Assembly: GCF_023101685.1 (NCBI RefSeq)
Contig: NZ_CP082164.1
Coordinates: forward strand, 4,092,001 to 4,156,000
Length of the DNA: 64,000 nt
Direction: 5' to 3'
DNA from: Bradyrhizobium sp. 186
GTDB taxonomy: Bacteria; Pseudomonadota; Alphaproteobacteria; Rhizobiales; Xanthobacteraceae
Made by a program: the position numbers and the translations under genes. The notes under the pieces were generated by a model that did not search any database, was not told the origin of the DNA, and was given only the letters and a program-made list of their open reading frames with translations. This document shows positions 15,801 through 24,816 of the stretch, piece by piece (the first letter of the stretch is position 1; each line of letters opens with the position of its first letter).

Positions 15801-17178
15801 CGCGAGCTTTGCGCCGGGCACCTATATTGCGAAACGATACACCATCCTCAATGCGGGCAGCGGGGTGCACGGCACATTTTCGTCGCTGGTCAACACCGAT
15901 CTGCCGTCGGGCTTCACCGCAAGTCTCAGCTATGAGACCTACGATGCGTATCTCGATCTCGCGCTCAGCTTCATTCCACCGCCGGGCGCAGGTCTTAGCG
16001 CCAACCAGCAGAACGTCGGCAACGCCATCGTCAACTTCTTCAATAGCACCGGCGGCATCCCGATCGTGTTCGGCGCGCTGACGCCGCCAGGACTGACGCA
16101 GCTTTCGGGCGAGGCCGGCACCGGCTCGCAGCAGGCCACCTTCAATGCGATGAATCAGTTCATCGGCGTGATGACCGATCCGTTCGTCGCTGGGCGCAGC
16201 GACAGTGTCTCGGCTGGCGGCACGGCTGCCGGTTACGCCGATGAAAAAGCGTTGGCCTATGCGCAAAAGCGCCGGTCGGGCGACGCATTCGCGGCGATCA
16301 ACACCAAGGCGCCACGGCGCGCGCTCACGTTCGAACAACGCTGGAGCGTGTGGGCGGCAGGCTTTGGCGGGTCGCAGACCACCGACGGCAATGTGGGCCT
16401 CGGCTCGAACAACACCACAAGCGGCATCTACGGCACGGCGGTCGGCGCCGATTATCGCTTCTCGCCGGATACGCTCGTCGGTTTTGCGCTCGCTGGTGGC
16501 GGCACCAATTTCTCTGTTGCAAATAACCTCGGCGGCGGTCGCTCGGACCTGTTCCAGGCCGGCGCGTTCATTCGTCACGAGATGGGGGCAGCCTATCTGA
16601 CCGGTGCACTGGCGTATGGGTGGCAGGACATCACCACCGATCGCACGGTCACGGTCGCCGGCATCGACCGCCTGCGCGCCGAGTTCAAGGCAAACGCCTG
16701 GTCGGGCCGGCTTGAGGGTGGCTATCGCTTCGTCAGCCAGGGATTTGGCCTCACGCCTTATGCCGCCGGCCAGTTCACAACCTTCGATCTGCCTGCTTAC
16801 GCCGAAGCCGCCATCGCGGGCAGCAACATCTTTGCCCTGGCCTACAATTCAAAGAGCGTCACCGATACCCGCAGCGAACTCGGCCTGCGCACCGACAAAT
16901 CCTTTGCCCTGCAGGACGGCGTGCTGACCCTGCGCGGCCGCGCCGCCTGGGCGCATGATTTCAATCCGGACCGCAGCCTCGGCGCTACCTTCCAGACGCT
17001 GCCCGGCGCAAGCTTCGTCGTCAACGGCGCCGCACAGGCGTCCGACTCCGCGCTTGTCACCGGCGCGGCCGAGATGAAATGGGTCAACGGCTGGTCCACC
17101 GCGGCGACCTTCGAGGGCGAGTTCTCCAACGTGACGCGCTCCTACGCCGGCAAAGGCGTGGCGCGGTATCAGTGGTGA
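12889..17178 (+). CDS. Glycine-rich autotransporter (type Va) adhesin-like protein
   Basis: About 1429 residues from the ATG at 12889 (GAGGGG upstream); GTG at 12862 and ATG at 12901 are alternatives. A long basic N-terminus (RLRPYALRQRKRRFS) and hydrophobic segment ending near ALADGG form an extended signal peptide. A passenger of about 300 residues is dominated by GG-rich runs (GGGGGGGG, GNGGNGG, GAGGAGG). Five tandem repeats of 92-94 residues beginning NTYTGATTVNNG follow, of the autotransporter-associated beta-strand type. A beta-helix end domain comes next, then from about residue 1150 an autotransporter beta-barrel (FEQRWSVWAAGFGG onward) ending in aromatic W. It would be displayed on or released from the outer membrane. 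It lies between the sensor genes and the exporter; adhesion or biofilm function is inferred from family. Confidence 0.9.
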   Translation: MNELMRAPRLRPYALRQRKRRFSIKAALASTAIVRAGVAGLTLTGTLVAAHLAITPALADGGQGGAPAVGGSGGAGGTATAPTGGHGSDEDLITIFGGGGGGGGGVSLSTGAGGAGGTGGTVQSGSGATPSGDGGSGGNFGLVIPSAPNGIPISGTVGGTGGNGGVGSGGGGGGQGGGGVLFTGLAASSNASTIAGGNGGNGGNTGDGFFTSGSGGSGGAGGLGVALTGGANFTNNAGATVQGGAGGAGGAAGFSVNDVAGNGGNGGNGGTGVLMVNGGILTNAGTITGGAAGAGGLGGTGLFNGANGVSGVGGTGVSGANVTVVNSGTIAGGSGGLAITFTGGTNILALQAGSTITGNVVAFSSADTLRLGGTTDATFDVSTMGAAAQYRGFGIFAKAGSSTWTLTGTNTFSGTTLVSAGTLLAGNAGAFSAISAMTISGGTVDLGGTAQTINNVALAGGALKNGSLTGTVTSIGGGIGGLGGSMSLVVNAGTTTTVSGPNTYTGATTINSGAILFTPGDNWFSAASAVTINSGGTFLLSGSVQTVNAVALAGGTLAEGILSGAVTSTGGTLINMFGSMSLTANSGTTNVGGFSSGYTGATTVNNGAILLGGVVNGFSAVSATTINTGGTVDLGGFAQTINSVTLAGGTLAFGTLTGAVISIDGDLVDVGGGMSLTTNSGTTTVSGTNTYTGATTVNNGSTLTGSGVNAFSAASTTTIGIGGVVNLNGFLQTINTVVLAGGRLSNGFLAGAVTSTGGTIASVGGSMNLTANGGTTMFLFGNTYTGATTVNNGATLFSVVDNSFSAASATTINIGGTVNLGGTAQTINAVALAGGTLESGLLNGAVTSTGGTLDSLRGGMSLTANGGATTVTGTNTYTGLTTVNGGLLSVNGSIVSDVIVNAGGTLGGNGTVGNTTINGGALAPGNSIGLLTVQGSLVFTATASYMVQVSPVSADRTNVTGAATLGDATVNASFAPGTYIAKRYTILNAGSGVHGTFSSLVNTDLPSGFTASLSYETYDAYLDLALSFIPPPGAGLSANQQNVGNAIVNFFNSTGGIPIVFGALTPPGLTQLSGEAGTGSQQATFNAMNQFIGVMTDPFVAGRSDSVSAGGTAAGYADEKALAYAQKRRSGDAFAAINTKAPRRALTFEQRWSVWAAGFGGSQTTDGNVGLGSNNTTSGIYGTAVGADYRFSPDTLVGFALAGGGTNFSVANNLGGGRSDLFQAGAFIRHEMGAAYLTGALAYGWQDITTDRTVTVAGIDRLRAEFKANAWSGRLEGGYRFVSQGFGLTPYAAGQFTTFDLPAYAEAAIAGSNIFALAYNSKSVTDTRSELGLRTDKSFALQDGVLTLRGRAAWAHDFNPDRSLGATFQTLPGASFVVNGAAQASDSALVTGAAEMKWVNGWSTAATFEGEFSNVTRSYAGKGVARYQW
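14116..15510 (+). repeat. Five tandem repeats of 276-282 bp inside the autotransporter gene
   Basis: Units begin at 14116, 14392, 14674, 14953 and 15232, and a sixth partial begins at 15511. Spacings are 276, 282, 279, 279 and 279 bp, always a multiple of three. Each encodes a 92-94-residue unit with conserved YTGATT, FSA, AQTIN, LAGG, GAVTS and SLT blocks, and variable residues between them. The strong DNA similarity makes the array prone to recombination and copy-number change. Confidence 0.85.
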
Positions 17179-17183
17179 GCAGC

Positions 17184-17372
17184 ATGCAGGCCAGTGAGTT
17201 TCTCCTGTGGCTAAGCTCCCACGCCCGGCGACCATCGTCACCTCTCAAAGTGTGGACAATCGTTGTCCTAGTTGGCTTCGGCATTTTGCACGTCGTCGGA
17301 GGATACATGCTGCATCACACGCCGAGTATCCGATCCATCGAGACGGCAACAACGGCGATCGGCGGCGACTAG
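17184..17372 (+). CDS. Possible small single-span membrane protein
   Basis: A 62-residue open frame starting 5 bp after the autotransporter stop. It has a short polar N-terminus, one clear transmembrane segment (about residues 23-43, containing VWTIVVLVGFGILHVVGGYM), and a short tail. No family is recognised and the ribosome-binding site is weak (GGTGAG overlapping the upstream stop). Position and hydrophobic pattern make a real small protein plausible, perhaps translationally coupled to the autotransporter, but it could be a chance frame. Confidence 0.4.
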   Translation: MQASEFLLWLSSHARRPSSPLKVWTIVVLVGFGILHVVGGYMLHHTPSIRSIETATTAIGGD

Positions 17373-17462
17373 ATGGATTGGCTGTTGTCGCTTGCGTGAG
17401 TTCGGACGACCCAATGCTGTCGGGCTTTTGACGGCGATCATCATTCTCCAGGAAGCGATGCC

Positions 17463-18194
17463 ATGTCAGATATAGCGGCTTATTTTGTGCTCAGTGGGGC
17501 GGTTTTTGCCGGCGCGTTCGTTTCTGGTCTTTCAGGGTTTGCGTTCTCGGCGGTCGCCGGCGCTATCCTGCTACACGTTTTTCCGCCCATAGAAGCTGTG
17601 CCGCTGATGATGGCTTGCAGCATCGCCGTGCAAGCGGCTAATCTGTTCGCGCTACGCAAGAGCATGCAATGGAAGACGAGTGTCGGTTTCATCGCCGGTG
17701 GCCTATTAGGGATTCCGATCGCGATCTATCTCCTGCAGAATGTGGATACCGGGACCTTCAGGCTGGGTTTTGGAGCTCTCTTATCTCTTTACGCGACATA
17801 TGCCTTCATCCGGCCAACGCCTGCCTACTCGCGTCAGATGGAGAGCCGGAGCAGGAACGCGCTGGTAGGGTTTGGTGGGGGACTGGTCGGCGGGTTGACA
17901 GCGATGCCCGGTACACTTCCTGCGATCTGGTGCGATATCCATGGTCTCCCGAAAAATCAGCAGCGCGGCGTAGTCCAACCCTACATAGCGGTCATGCAGC
18001 TTTTCGCCCTCGTTCTCATGCTTTCGCACCACAGCCTTTCGTTAAAAGTTTTGATCGACTTTGGAATCTCTTTGCCCGCCTTAGCTGCTGGAACGGCCGT
18101 AGGTATCGTCCTGTTCGGACGGATCAACGAATCAGCCTTCAAACGAGTTATCTTTGGCTCGTTGCTGTTTTCGGGACTTTGCCTTTTGATCTAG
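17463..18194 (+). CDS. TauE/SafE-family membrane permease
   Basis: A 243-residue integral membrane protein with about eight hydrophobic segments. The family hallmark glycine-rich entry helix appears near the N-terminus (GAFVSGLSGFAFSAVAGAIL), and its counterpart in the second half is FGGGLVGGLTAMPGTLPAIW. TauE/SafE proteins export or import sulfite, sulfoacetate or other small organic anions. It lies between the autotransporter and the HlyD gene, all rightward, separated by 204 bp from the latter. It has no obvious role in peptide export and may be an unrelated passenger. Confidence 0.85.
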   Translation: MSDIAAYFVLSGAVFAGAFVSGLSGFAFSAVAGAILLHVFPPIEAVPLMMACSIAVQAANLFALRKSMQWKTSVGFIAGGLLGIPIAIYLLQNVDTGTFRLGFGALLSLYATYAFIRPTPAYSRQMESRSRNALVGFGGGLVGGLTAMPGTLPAIWCDIHGLPKNQQRGVVQPYIAVMQLFALVLMLSHHSLSLKVLIDFGISLPALAAGTAVGIVLFGRINESAFKRVIFGSLLFSGLCLLI

Positions 18195-18398
18195 AAGGGA
18201 GCCTTCGTGGAACGGTGTGAGTGGTTTCTGCATGAGCGCCGGCCAGGCCCGGGGCTCATGCTCTTGATCCAATCGTGTTGTGGAAAGCGAGCCGTCAAGA
18301 TCTTACCCGTGCTGGCAGGCAATATCTGCTTGAAAAAGCGAAAGCGTTCCGGCCAAATCGAGCCCGATCGAGGATGGCTCGGTGTTCGCGGGGGCAGC

Positions 18399-19667
18399 AT
18401 GAAACGGGGCACGGAGCGAATCTTTCGTGAAGCGGCCATCGAGCGGCTTTCGAATCCCGAGCAGCTCGACCATGTCGTCGGCGTTACGCGCCCGTTTGAC
18501 TGGATGGCCGCTGCGACGCTGGCGCTGGGCCTTGCCGTGCTATTGGCCTGGAGCGTGCTGGGCCGCATTCCGACCCGCGTATCCGGCGACGGCATTTTGT
18601 TGAGCAGTGGTGGTCGCCTGGTCGACGCCGTGTCCGCGGTCAGCGGAAAGCTGGCCTCGCTCGACGTTGGTATCGGCGACGGGGTCCGCCGCGATCAGGT
18701 GATTGCCCGGGTCGTGCAGACCGAGACCGAGCAGCGGCTTCAGCAGGCGAGGGACGTCCTGCGCGAGCGCGAGCGCGAGCATGTCGAGCTCACCGGGGCG
18801 ATCTCGCGGGAGATCGATGCCAAACTCGCAAACTATGCGGCGCAGGAAGCCGGCCTTGCTAATGTGATAGCGGCCGCCGAGCGGCGCACCGCCTATCTCA
18901 CGGACGAGGTGGCTAAGCTCGAGCCTGCCGCGGCAAGCGGAACTGTCACGCGCAGATATCTCGAGGACCGTCGGGTCGAGCTCAACAATGCGCGGGAGCG
19001 CATCACCGATGCGAAGGGTGACATTCTCAAGCTCAATGCGCAACGGCTGGATCTGCAGAGCCAGCGTGACCGCGATCGGCTGCAGTCGGAATTCAAGATC
19101 AACGATGCGAAGCGGACGGTCGAGCAGCTTGCAGCCGATCTGGAGCGAGGATCGCGGATCGTCAGCCCCGCTGACGGCCGTGTCGTCGAGATCAAGGTGT
19201 CCAGCGGCGCCGTGCTTGCGATGGGAACGCCGGTTGTCGAAATCGAAATCGCGGGGCAGCTTCTGGAGGCGACCGTCTATATGCCGCCGGACCGCGGCAA
19301 GAACATCAGGCCGGGCATGGAGGTTCGTGTCGAGCCAACCAGCGTCAAGCGGGAAGAGTATGGCTCGATTGTCGGTAATGTGGTGACGGTGTCGGACTTC
19401 CCCGTGACGCCCCAGGGCATGCTGGCGGACCTTCACAACGATGCATTGGTCAAACGCTTCTCGCAGGACGGCGCGCCCTATGCGGCTAAGGTGACCCTAG
19501 AGCGCGATCCGTCAACCGTCAGCGGGTATCGCTGGACCTCGGGCAAGGGGCCTCCGCTAAGGCTATCGAGCGGCACTTTGACCCGGGCCGAGGTGACGAC
19601 GCGCGAGCAGCCGCCGATCGATCTGGTGATCCCACTGATGAAGCGGCTGAGCGGAATCGGCGGCTAG
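18399..19667 (+). CDS. HlyD-like periplasmic adaptor, NHLM bacteriocin-system secretion protein type
   Basis: A 422-residue membrane-fusion protein from the ATG at 18399 (GGGGGC just upstream); the open frame extends further left but without coding character. One transmembrane helix near residues 35-56 (MAAATLALGLAVLLAWSVLG) is followed by a lipoyl-like half (GIGDGVRRDQVIARV), a coiled-coil hairpin (residues about 105-240), the second lipoyl half (IVSPADGRVVEIKVSSGAVL) and a beta-barrel domain. This matches HlyD proteins that accompany NHLP-leader peptide exporters. It is 12 bp upstream of the C39 ABC exporter gene. It should bridge the inner-membrane exporter to an outer-membrane channel not encoded here. 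Confidence 0.9.
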   Translation: MKRGTERIFREAAIERLSNPEQLDHVVGVTRPFDWMAAATLALGLAVLLAWSVLGRIPTRVSGDGILLSSGGRLVDAVSAVSGKLASLDVGIGDGVRRDQVIARVVQTETEQRLQQARDVLREREREHVELTGAISREIDAKLANYAAQEAGLANVIAAAERRTAYLTDEVAKLEPAAASGTVTRRYLEDRRVELNNARERITDAKGDILKLNAQRLDLQSQRDRDRLQSEFKINDAKRTVEQLAADLERGSRIVSPADGRVVEIKVSSGAVLAMGTPVVEIEIAGQLLEATVYMPPDRGKNIRPGMEVRVEPTSVKREEYGSIVGNVVTVSDFPVTPQGMLADLHNDALVKRFSQDGAPYAAKVTLERDPSTVSGYRWTSGKGPPLRLSSGTLTRAEVTTREQPPIDLVIPLMKRLSGIGG

Positions 19668-19679
19668 GATCGGCAGCGC

Positions 19680-21908
19680 ATGACCGCGTCATCGCAGCAA
19701 ACCGACGGGCATCCGGCCTTCCTCGATCGCCTTGGCAACTGGATCGGGCGCGTCCCGCTGCCGGGGCGACGGCACTGGGTCACGCCCACGGTGTTCCAGA
19801 TGGAAGCGCTGGAATGCGGCGCCGCCTCGCTCGCGATGATTTTGGCCTATCACGGCCTCTGGGTGCCGCTGGAAAAGCTGCGCGAAGCCTGCGGCGTTTC
19901 CCGGGACGGCAGCAAGGCCAGCAACGTGCTCAAGGCCGCGCGACAATTCGGGCTGACAGCAAAGGGCTTCAGAAAGGAGCCGGCGACGCTGCATGAGCTC
20001 CCCATGCCCTCGATCATCCACTGGAACTTCAACCACTTCGTAGTGCTGGTAAGACTGGATTCGGATTACGCTTTTATCAACGATCCCTCGGTCGGGCGTC
20101 GCAAGGTCGGCCACGAGGAGTTTGACGCTGCCTTCACTGGCGTTGTTTTGGCGATGGAGCCGGGAGGCGAATTCAAACCAGGCGGACGCGAGCCCGATTT
20201 TTTTCCGCTGCTGCAGCGGCGATTGTCGAATTCATTGGGGGCGGTGCTGCTGCTCGTCGCACTCAGCATAGCGCTCGTCGTGCCCACCATCCTGGTTCCG
20301 ACCTTCACAAGGATCTTTGTCGATGACGTCCTGATCAAACGTGTCGAGGGCTGGTTCACGCCCTTGCTGATCGGCATGGCGATCACGGCCGTGGCGCGGG
20401 GGCTGATGACGGCGTTTCAACAGTCGCTGCTCCTGCGTGTCCAGACCAAGCTCACGGTGACGATGGTCAGCCAATTGATATGGCACGTCCTCACCCTTCC
20501 GATGGAGTTCTTCACTCAGCGGCACTCGGGCGACCTCGCCAACCGCGTTGCCGCCAGCGAACAAATCGCCCAGCTGCTTTCCAACGGGGTCGCCGCCAAT
20601 GCGCTGAACCTGATCTCGGTGATCTTTATCGCCGTCACGATGGCGTTCTACGACAGCCTTCTGGCCGCGATCAGCATCGCCATGGCTCTCCTCAATGTAC
20701 TCGTCCTCAAGCTGGTCGCGCGCCAGCGCGAGGACCTCAACCGCAAGCTGGTCATCGAACGCGCCAAGCTGAACGGAAGCACCATCGAAATCGTCCGCAC
20801 GATCGAAACGATCAAGGCCGGCGGTCTGGAAGACGACGCTTTCGCGCGCTGGGCGGGCTTCCAGGCCAAGGTCCTGAACGCCGAGCGTGATCTTGGCGTC
20901 TACTCAACCTTCCTCGACGCCTGTCCCGTCTTCCTGACCGGATTGACCACCGCGGTGGTGCTGGGCGTGGGTGGCTTGCGGATCGTCAATGGTGCGTTGA
21001 CCATCGGCGGCCTTGTCGCCTTGCAGGCGCTGCTCGCCGGCCTGGTCGAGCCGATCAATGCGCTTGTGCAGCAGACCACTGCCTTCGTTGCCATCAAGGG
21101 CAACCTGTTCCGGATCGAAGACGTCTTCAACTATCCCGCCCGTCCCCTCGTGCCAATCGAGGGCGCGCCCGCGGGCCTGCCCGCGAAGCTGTCGGGCCGG
21201 GTCGAGCTGAAAGACATTTCGTTCGGCTATTCCGTACTCGAGCCGCCGCTGATCAAGGATTTCTCGCTGGTGGTCGAACCCGGTCGCCGGGTGGCCCTGA
21301 TCGGGGCTTCGGGCAGCGGCAAATCCACGGTTGGACGGCTGATCGGCGGACTCTACCGGCCCTGGTCCGGCGACATCCGAATTGACGGCTGGTCGATGGC
21401 CGAGATTCCCCAGGAGATCTTCGCCAACTCGGTCGCCTATATCGATCAGGAAATCCTGCTGTTTGAAGGCACCGCCCGCGATAACCTCACGCTCTGGGAC
21501 GATACGGTGCCGGAAGCCGGCATATCCCGGGCGCTTAAGGATGCGCAGATCCACGAAGAGGTCGCCGTCCGCGCTGGCAACTACGATTGCCACGTGGCCG
21601 AGGACGGCAGGAATTTCAGCGGCGGCCAGCGACAACGGCTCGAGATCGCACGGGCGCTGGCGGGCAATCCTTCTGTCGTCGTTCTCGACGAGGCCACCTC
21701 GGCATTGGACCCGATCGTCGAAAAGGCGATTGACGACAATCTCCGTCGCAGGGGATGCACCTGCATCATCGTTGCGCACCGGCTCAGCACGATCCGCGAC
21801 TGCGACGAGATCCTCGTGATGAATAACGGGCGGGTCGTGCAGCGGGGGACGCATGACGCGCTGCTTGCCGAGGGCGGCGAATATGTCCAGTTGGTGTCGG
21901 GCGAATGA
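19680..21908 (+). CDS. C39-peptidase ABC exporter (NHLM/NHLP bacteriocin type: peptidase-permease-ATPase)
   Basis: A 742-residue bifunctional exporter. The N-terminal C39 cysteine peptidase keeps the oxyanion Gln40 and catalytic Cys46 in FQMEALECGAASLAMIL, His119 in HWNFNHFVVL and Asp135 in FINDPSVG, so it should cleave after double glycine. Six transmembrane helices occupy about residues 175-470. The ATPase has Walker A GASGSGKST, signature FSGGQRQRLEIARAL and Walker B VVVLDEATSALD. It is encoded between the HlyD adaptor and a second ABC protein, whose ATG overlaps its stop. The two GG-leader peptides at 9330-9966 are the only visible candidate substrates. Confidence 0.95.
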   Translation: MTASSQQTDGHPAFLDRLGNWIGRVPLPGRRHWVTPTVFQMEALECGAASLAMILAYHGLWVPLEKLREACGVSRDGSKASNVLKAARQFGLTAKGFRKEPATLHELPMPSIIHWNFNHFVVLVRLDSDYAFINDPSVGRRKVGHEEFDAAFTGVVLAMEPGGEFKPGGREPDFFPLLQRRLSNSLGAVLLLVALSIALVVPTILVPTFTRIFVDDVLIKRVEGWFTPLLIGMAITAVARGLMTAFQQSLLLRVQTKLTVTMVSQLIWHVLTLPMEFFTQRHSGDLANRVAASEQIAQLLSNGVAANALNLISVIFIAVTMAFYDSLLAAISIAMALLNVLVLKLVARQREDLNRKLVIERAKLNGSTIEIVRTIETIKAGGLEDDAFARWAGFQAKVLNAERDLGVYSTFLDACPVFLTGLTTAVVLGVGGLRIVNGALTIGGLVALQALLAGLVEPINALVQQTTAFVAIKGNLFRIEDVFNYPARPLVPIEGAPAGLPAKLSGRVELKDISFGYSVLEPPLIKDFSLVVEPGRRVALIGASGSGKSTVGRLIGGLYRPWSGDIRIDGWSMAEIPQEIFANSVAYIDQEILLFEGTARDNLTLWDDTVPEAGISRALKDAQIHEEVAVRAGNYDCHVAEDGRNFSGGQRQRLEIARALAGNPSVVVLDEATSALDPIVEKAIDDNLRRRGCTCIIVAHRLSTIRDCDEILVMNNGRVVQRGTHDALLAEGGEYVQLVSGE

Positions 21909-24805
21909 GCAGCGCCTACCAGCCTCCGTCGCTCGAAACCCCGCCCCGGCACGCGGGCTTGGCGTTCGTTCCGATCGCGCTCGAGAGCCATCGGCCCTTG
22001 CCGGTCAATGATATCGATCTCGTCCTGCATGTCGTGCGCGGCTATGTCGATCTGTTTGCCGTCACGCAGACCGCGAACGGCGAGGCGAGCCGGCGGCATC
22101 ATTTGCTTCGGGTCGAGCAAGGCGGTGTCGTCTTCGGCCTGCCTGGTGTCAGCGATACGAGCGGGAATTCGATGGCCGTCATTGCAGTCGGTGGTCTCGA
22201 GACCGAGGTCTTGATCGACCACCGCGGCCATTTTGGCGATCGGGTCGCGATCGACGCGTGGACAGCGCAGGTGTTCGGGAGCATCGCGACGCCTCCTCAC
22301 GGAGCGGTCGTGCAGCAGGCAGCGATCGGTTCGCGATACACACTGGCGTCCGGCGAGACTCTCCGGTTGGCCGGCCGGCGGGTCGGCTGGATCAGGATCG
22401 AATATGGGACCATCGGCGTGATGGAGATGCCGGAGCCCTACGGCTCCGGGGAGTGTCCGTTGCCGATGCTACCGGGTACATGGATCGTGGCCCGTGAGGA
22501 CACGACGGTGGAGGTTCGGGGGAGTATGGATTTCGCGCTCGCCGAGATATGGGCCACGCTCGATCGATTCCACATACGCGTCATGGAGAGCCTACGTGGC
22601 AGGATCGATGAGGAAACCCTCGCGGAGGCCCACCGCCTTCGTCTGCGCTCGGATCTCAACCGGCTACGGACCAGCCGCATTGTCGGTCGTCTTGCCGGCA
22701 TCATCGCTGCCGAGCCCGGTTCGTCGCGCCCCGGTGCCATTGGCGCCAACCTCTTGCTCGCCGCCTGTCGGGAAGTCGGGGCCTCCATGGGCATTTCGCT
22801 TGAATCTCCAGCCAGCGTGCTCTCCGGCAGCGACGATCTCGCGAACGCAATGACAATCGCACGGGTGTCGCGCGTGCGTGGCCGGCGCCTGCTGCTGCGA
22901 GCGGACTGGTGGACCAACAGTGTTGGTCCGTTCGTCGCGTTTCGTGGCGAAGACCGACGGGCGGTCGCGGTCCTGCCAGGTGCAGGCGGTCGCCACATCA
23001 TCGTTGACCCCGGCGCCGGCACGTGCTGCGAATTGACGCGGGCAACCGCCTCCGAACTGGCCCCCGAGGCGGTGATGTTCTATCGCCCGCTGCCGTCGCG
23101 AGCCCTGATGGTTCGCGATCTCCTCGGGTTCGGCGCCGCGATGGTTCGGGCGGATTTCCTGCGGGTCATGCTGGCGGCCTTGTGCCTTGGCCTCCTTGCG
23201 CTCGCCACACCGCTAGTTACCAAGCTATTGATCGATTCCGTCCTGCCGCGGGCGGAAGTCGATCAACTGCTGATCTGCGCCATCGCGCTCGTGGTCGTCA
23301 CGCTGGTCGCCGGTAGTTTTCAGATGATGCAGGGCATTGCCATGCTCCGGCTCGAGAGCCGGTTGGACGGGCTGTTACAGGCGGCCATTGTTGATCGTCT
23401 TCTGCGGATGCCGACCACGTTTTTCCGCGGCTTTTCCGTTGGCGACCTCGCGGATCGCGCGCTTGGGATCGAAGCGGTACGCACGGTGGTGACCAGCCGC
23501 GCCATCCGTGGATTTCTGGCCCTGGTGTCGTGCGCGTTCAGTTTTGCCGTGATGCTGTATCTCGATGCCAGGCTCGGCATGCTGGCCGCTGCGCTCGGAG
23601 TGCTGCGCGTCGCAATGGTGGCGGCGGTCAGTCTCGCCCGGCTGTCGAACGAACGGGAGAGCCTTCGTCTGCAGGGATGGCTGGATGGGTTGGTTCTACA
23701 ATTCCTCACTGGCGTCGGAAAACTGCGGATTGCCAATGCGACCATGCACGCGCTGGCAATCTGGGTCGAGCGTTTCGCCGAGCAGAAGCGGAATTTCACA
23801 GCGTCGCAGCGTGCGGGAAATCTCCAGAAGAGCCTTGAAGCGGCGTTTCCTTCGTTGGCGACGCTGCTCGTGTTTGCCTTGGCTGAGAATGTGTCCAGCC
23901 TCAGACACGACCTTGGCACCTTCCTGGCATTTTATGCGGCGTTCGGGCTGTCGCTCGCCGCGGTCGGCGAATGGGCGCAGGCCGCCGGCGAACTGCTCGT
24001 CGCAATCCCGAGGATCGAGCGGCTCAGGCCGATCATTGCGACGGCGACCGAAATCAGCGATGACCGCAAGTCGGTTGGCGACATCAGCGGATCGATCGAG
24101 TTTGCCAGGGTGTCGTTCCGCTACGGCGAAAGCGGGCCGCGGATTCTCGATGACGTCAGCCTGAGCGTCGGCAATGGAGAGTACCTCGCCATCGTCGGCC
24201 CGTCCGGAGGCGGGAAGTCGACGCTTGTCCGTCTGCTGCTCGGTTTCGAGAAGCCCGAATCCGGCGTGATCTTTGTCGACGGCAAGTCGCTCGAGACCAT
24301 CGACATTGGCCTGCTGCGCCGACAAGTCGGTGTCGTGCTGCAGAATTCCAGGCCCGCCTCCGGCAGCATCTATGAGAACATCTGCGGCGCTGCCCAATTG
24401 TCGCTTGATCGCGCCTGGGAGATCGCCCGGCTGGCGGGACTCGATCGCGACATCGAGGCCATGCCCATGGGCATGCAAACTCTGGTCGCCGAGGGCGTGA
24501 GCACGCTCTCGGGCGGTCAGCGCCAGCGATTGCTGATCGCGCGAGCGCTTGCGCATCGGCCGCGGCTGCTCTTGATGGATGAGGCCACCAGCGCGCTCGA
24601 CAATCGGACCCAGGCTATCGTCAGCGATTCCATCTCACGGCTCAACCTGACCCGTATCGTTATCGCTCACCGGCTCAGCACAGTTCGGTCTGCGGACCGG
24701 ATTGTCGTCCTGGCCGGCGGGAGGATCGTGCAGACCGGCACCTTTGCCGAGTTGATGGAGCAGCCGGGCCTCTTTGCCGATTTCGCGGAACGTCAATTGA
24801 TCTAG
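21905..24805 (+). CDS. Second ABC exporter of the NHLM bacteriocin type (permease-ATPase with long N-terminal domain)
   Basis: A 966-residue protein. The first 390 or so residues form a soluble region without a C39 catalytic Cys; a cyclic-nucleotide-like beta fold could start it, but this is uncertain. A six-helix ABC permease (about residues 415-680) and an ATPase domain follow, with Walker A GPSGGGKST near residue 765, signature LSGGQRQRLLIARAL, Walker B LLLMDEATSALD and the H-loop IVIAHRLST. This layout is that of the ATP-binding-protein partner in NHLM systems, which appears in tandem with the C39 exporter. The start overlaps the previous stop (ATGA), so translation is coupled. The two ABC proteins may act as a heteromer. 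Confidence 0.93.
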   Translation: MSSAYQPPSLETPPRHAGLAFVPIALESHRPLPVNDIDLVLHVVRGYVDLFAVTQTANGEASRRHHLLRVEQGGVVFGLPGVSDTSGNSMAVIAVGGLETEVLIDHRGHFGDRVAIDAWTAQVFGSIATPPHGAVVQQAAIGSRYTLASGETLRLAGRRVGWIRIEYGTIGVMEMPEPYGSGECPLPMLPGTWIVAREDTTVEVRGSMDFALAEIWATLDRFHIRVMESLRGRIDEETLAEAHRLRLRSDLNRLRTSRIVGRLAGIIAAEPGSSRPGAIGANLLLAACREVGASMGISLESPASVLSGSDDLANAMTIARVSRVRGRRLLLRADWWTNSVGPFVAFRGEDRRAVAVLPGAGGRHIIVDPGAGTCCELTRATASELAPEAVMFYRPLPSRALMVRDLLGFGAAMVRADFLRVMLAALCLGLLALATPLVTKLLIDSVLPRAEVDQLLICAIALVVVTLVAGSFQMMQGIAMLRLESRLDGLLQAAIVDRLLRMPTTFFRGFSVGDLADRALGIEAVRTVVTSRAIRGFLALVSCAFSFAVMLYLDARLGMLAAALGVLRVAMVAAVSLARLSNERESLRLQGWLDGLVLQFLTGVGKLRIANATMHALAIWVERFAEQKRNFTASQRAGNLQKSLEAAFPSLATLLVFALAENVSSLRHDLGTFLAFYAAFGLSLAAVGEWAQAAGELLVAIPRIERLRPIIATATEISDDRKSVGDISGSIEFARVSFRYGESGPRILDDVSLSVGNGEYLAIVGPSGGGKSTLVRLLLGFEKPESGVIFVDGKSLETIDIGLLRRQVGVVLQNSRPASGSIYENICGAAQLSLDRAWEIARLAGLDRDIEAMPMGMQTLVAEGVSTLSGGQRQRLLIARALAHRPRLLLMDEATSALDNRTQAIVSDSISRLNLTRIVIAHRLSTVRSADRIVVLAGGRIVQTGTFAELMEQPGLFADFAERQLI

Positions 24806-24816
24806 GGGCACCCATC

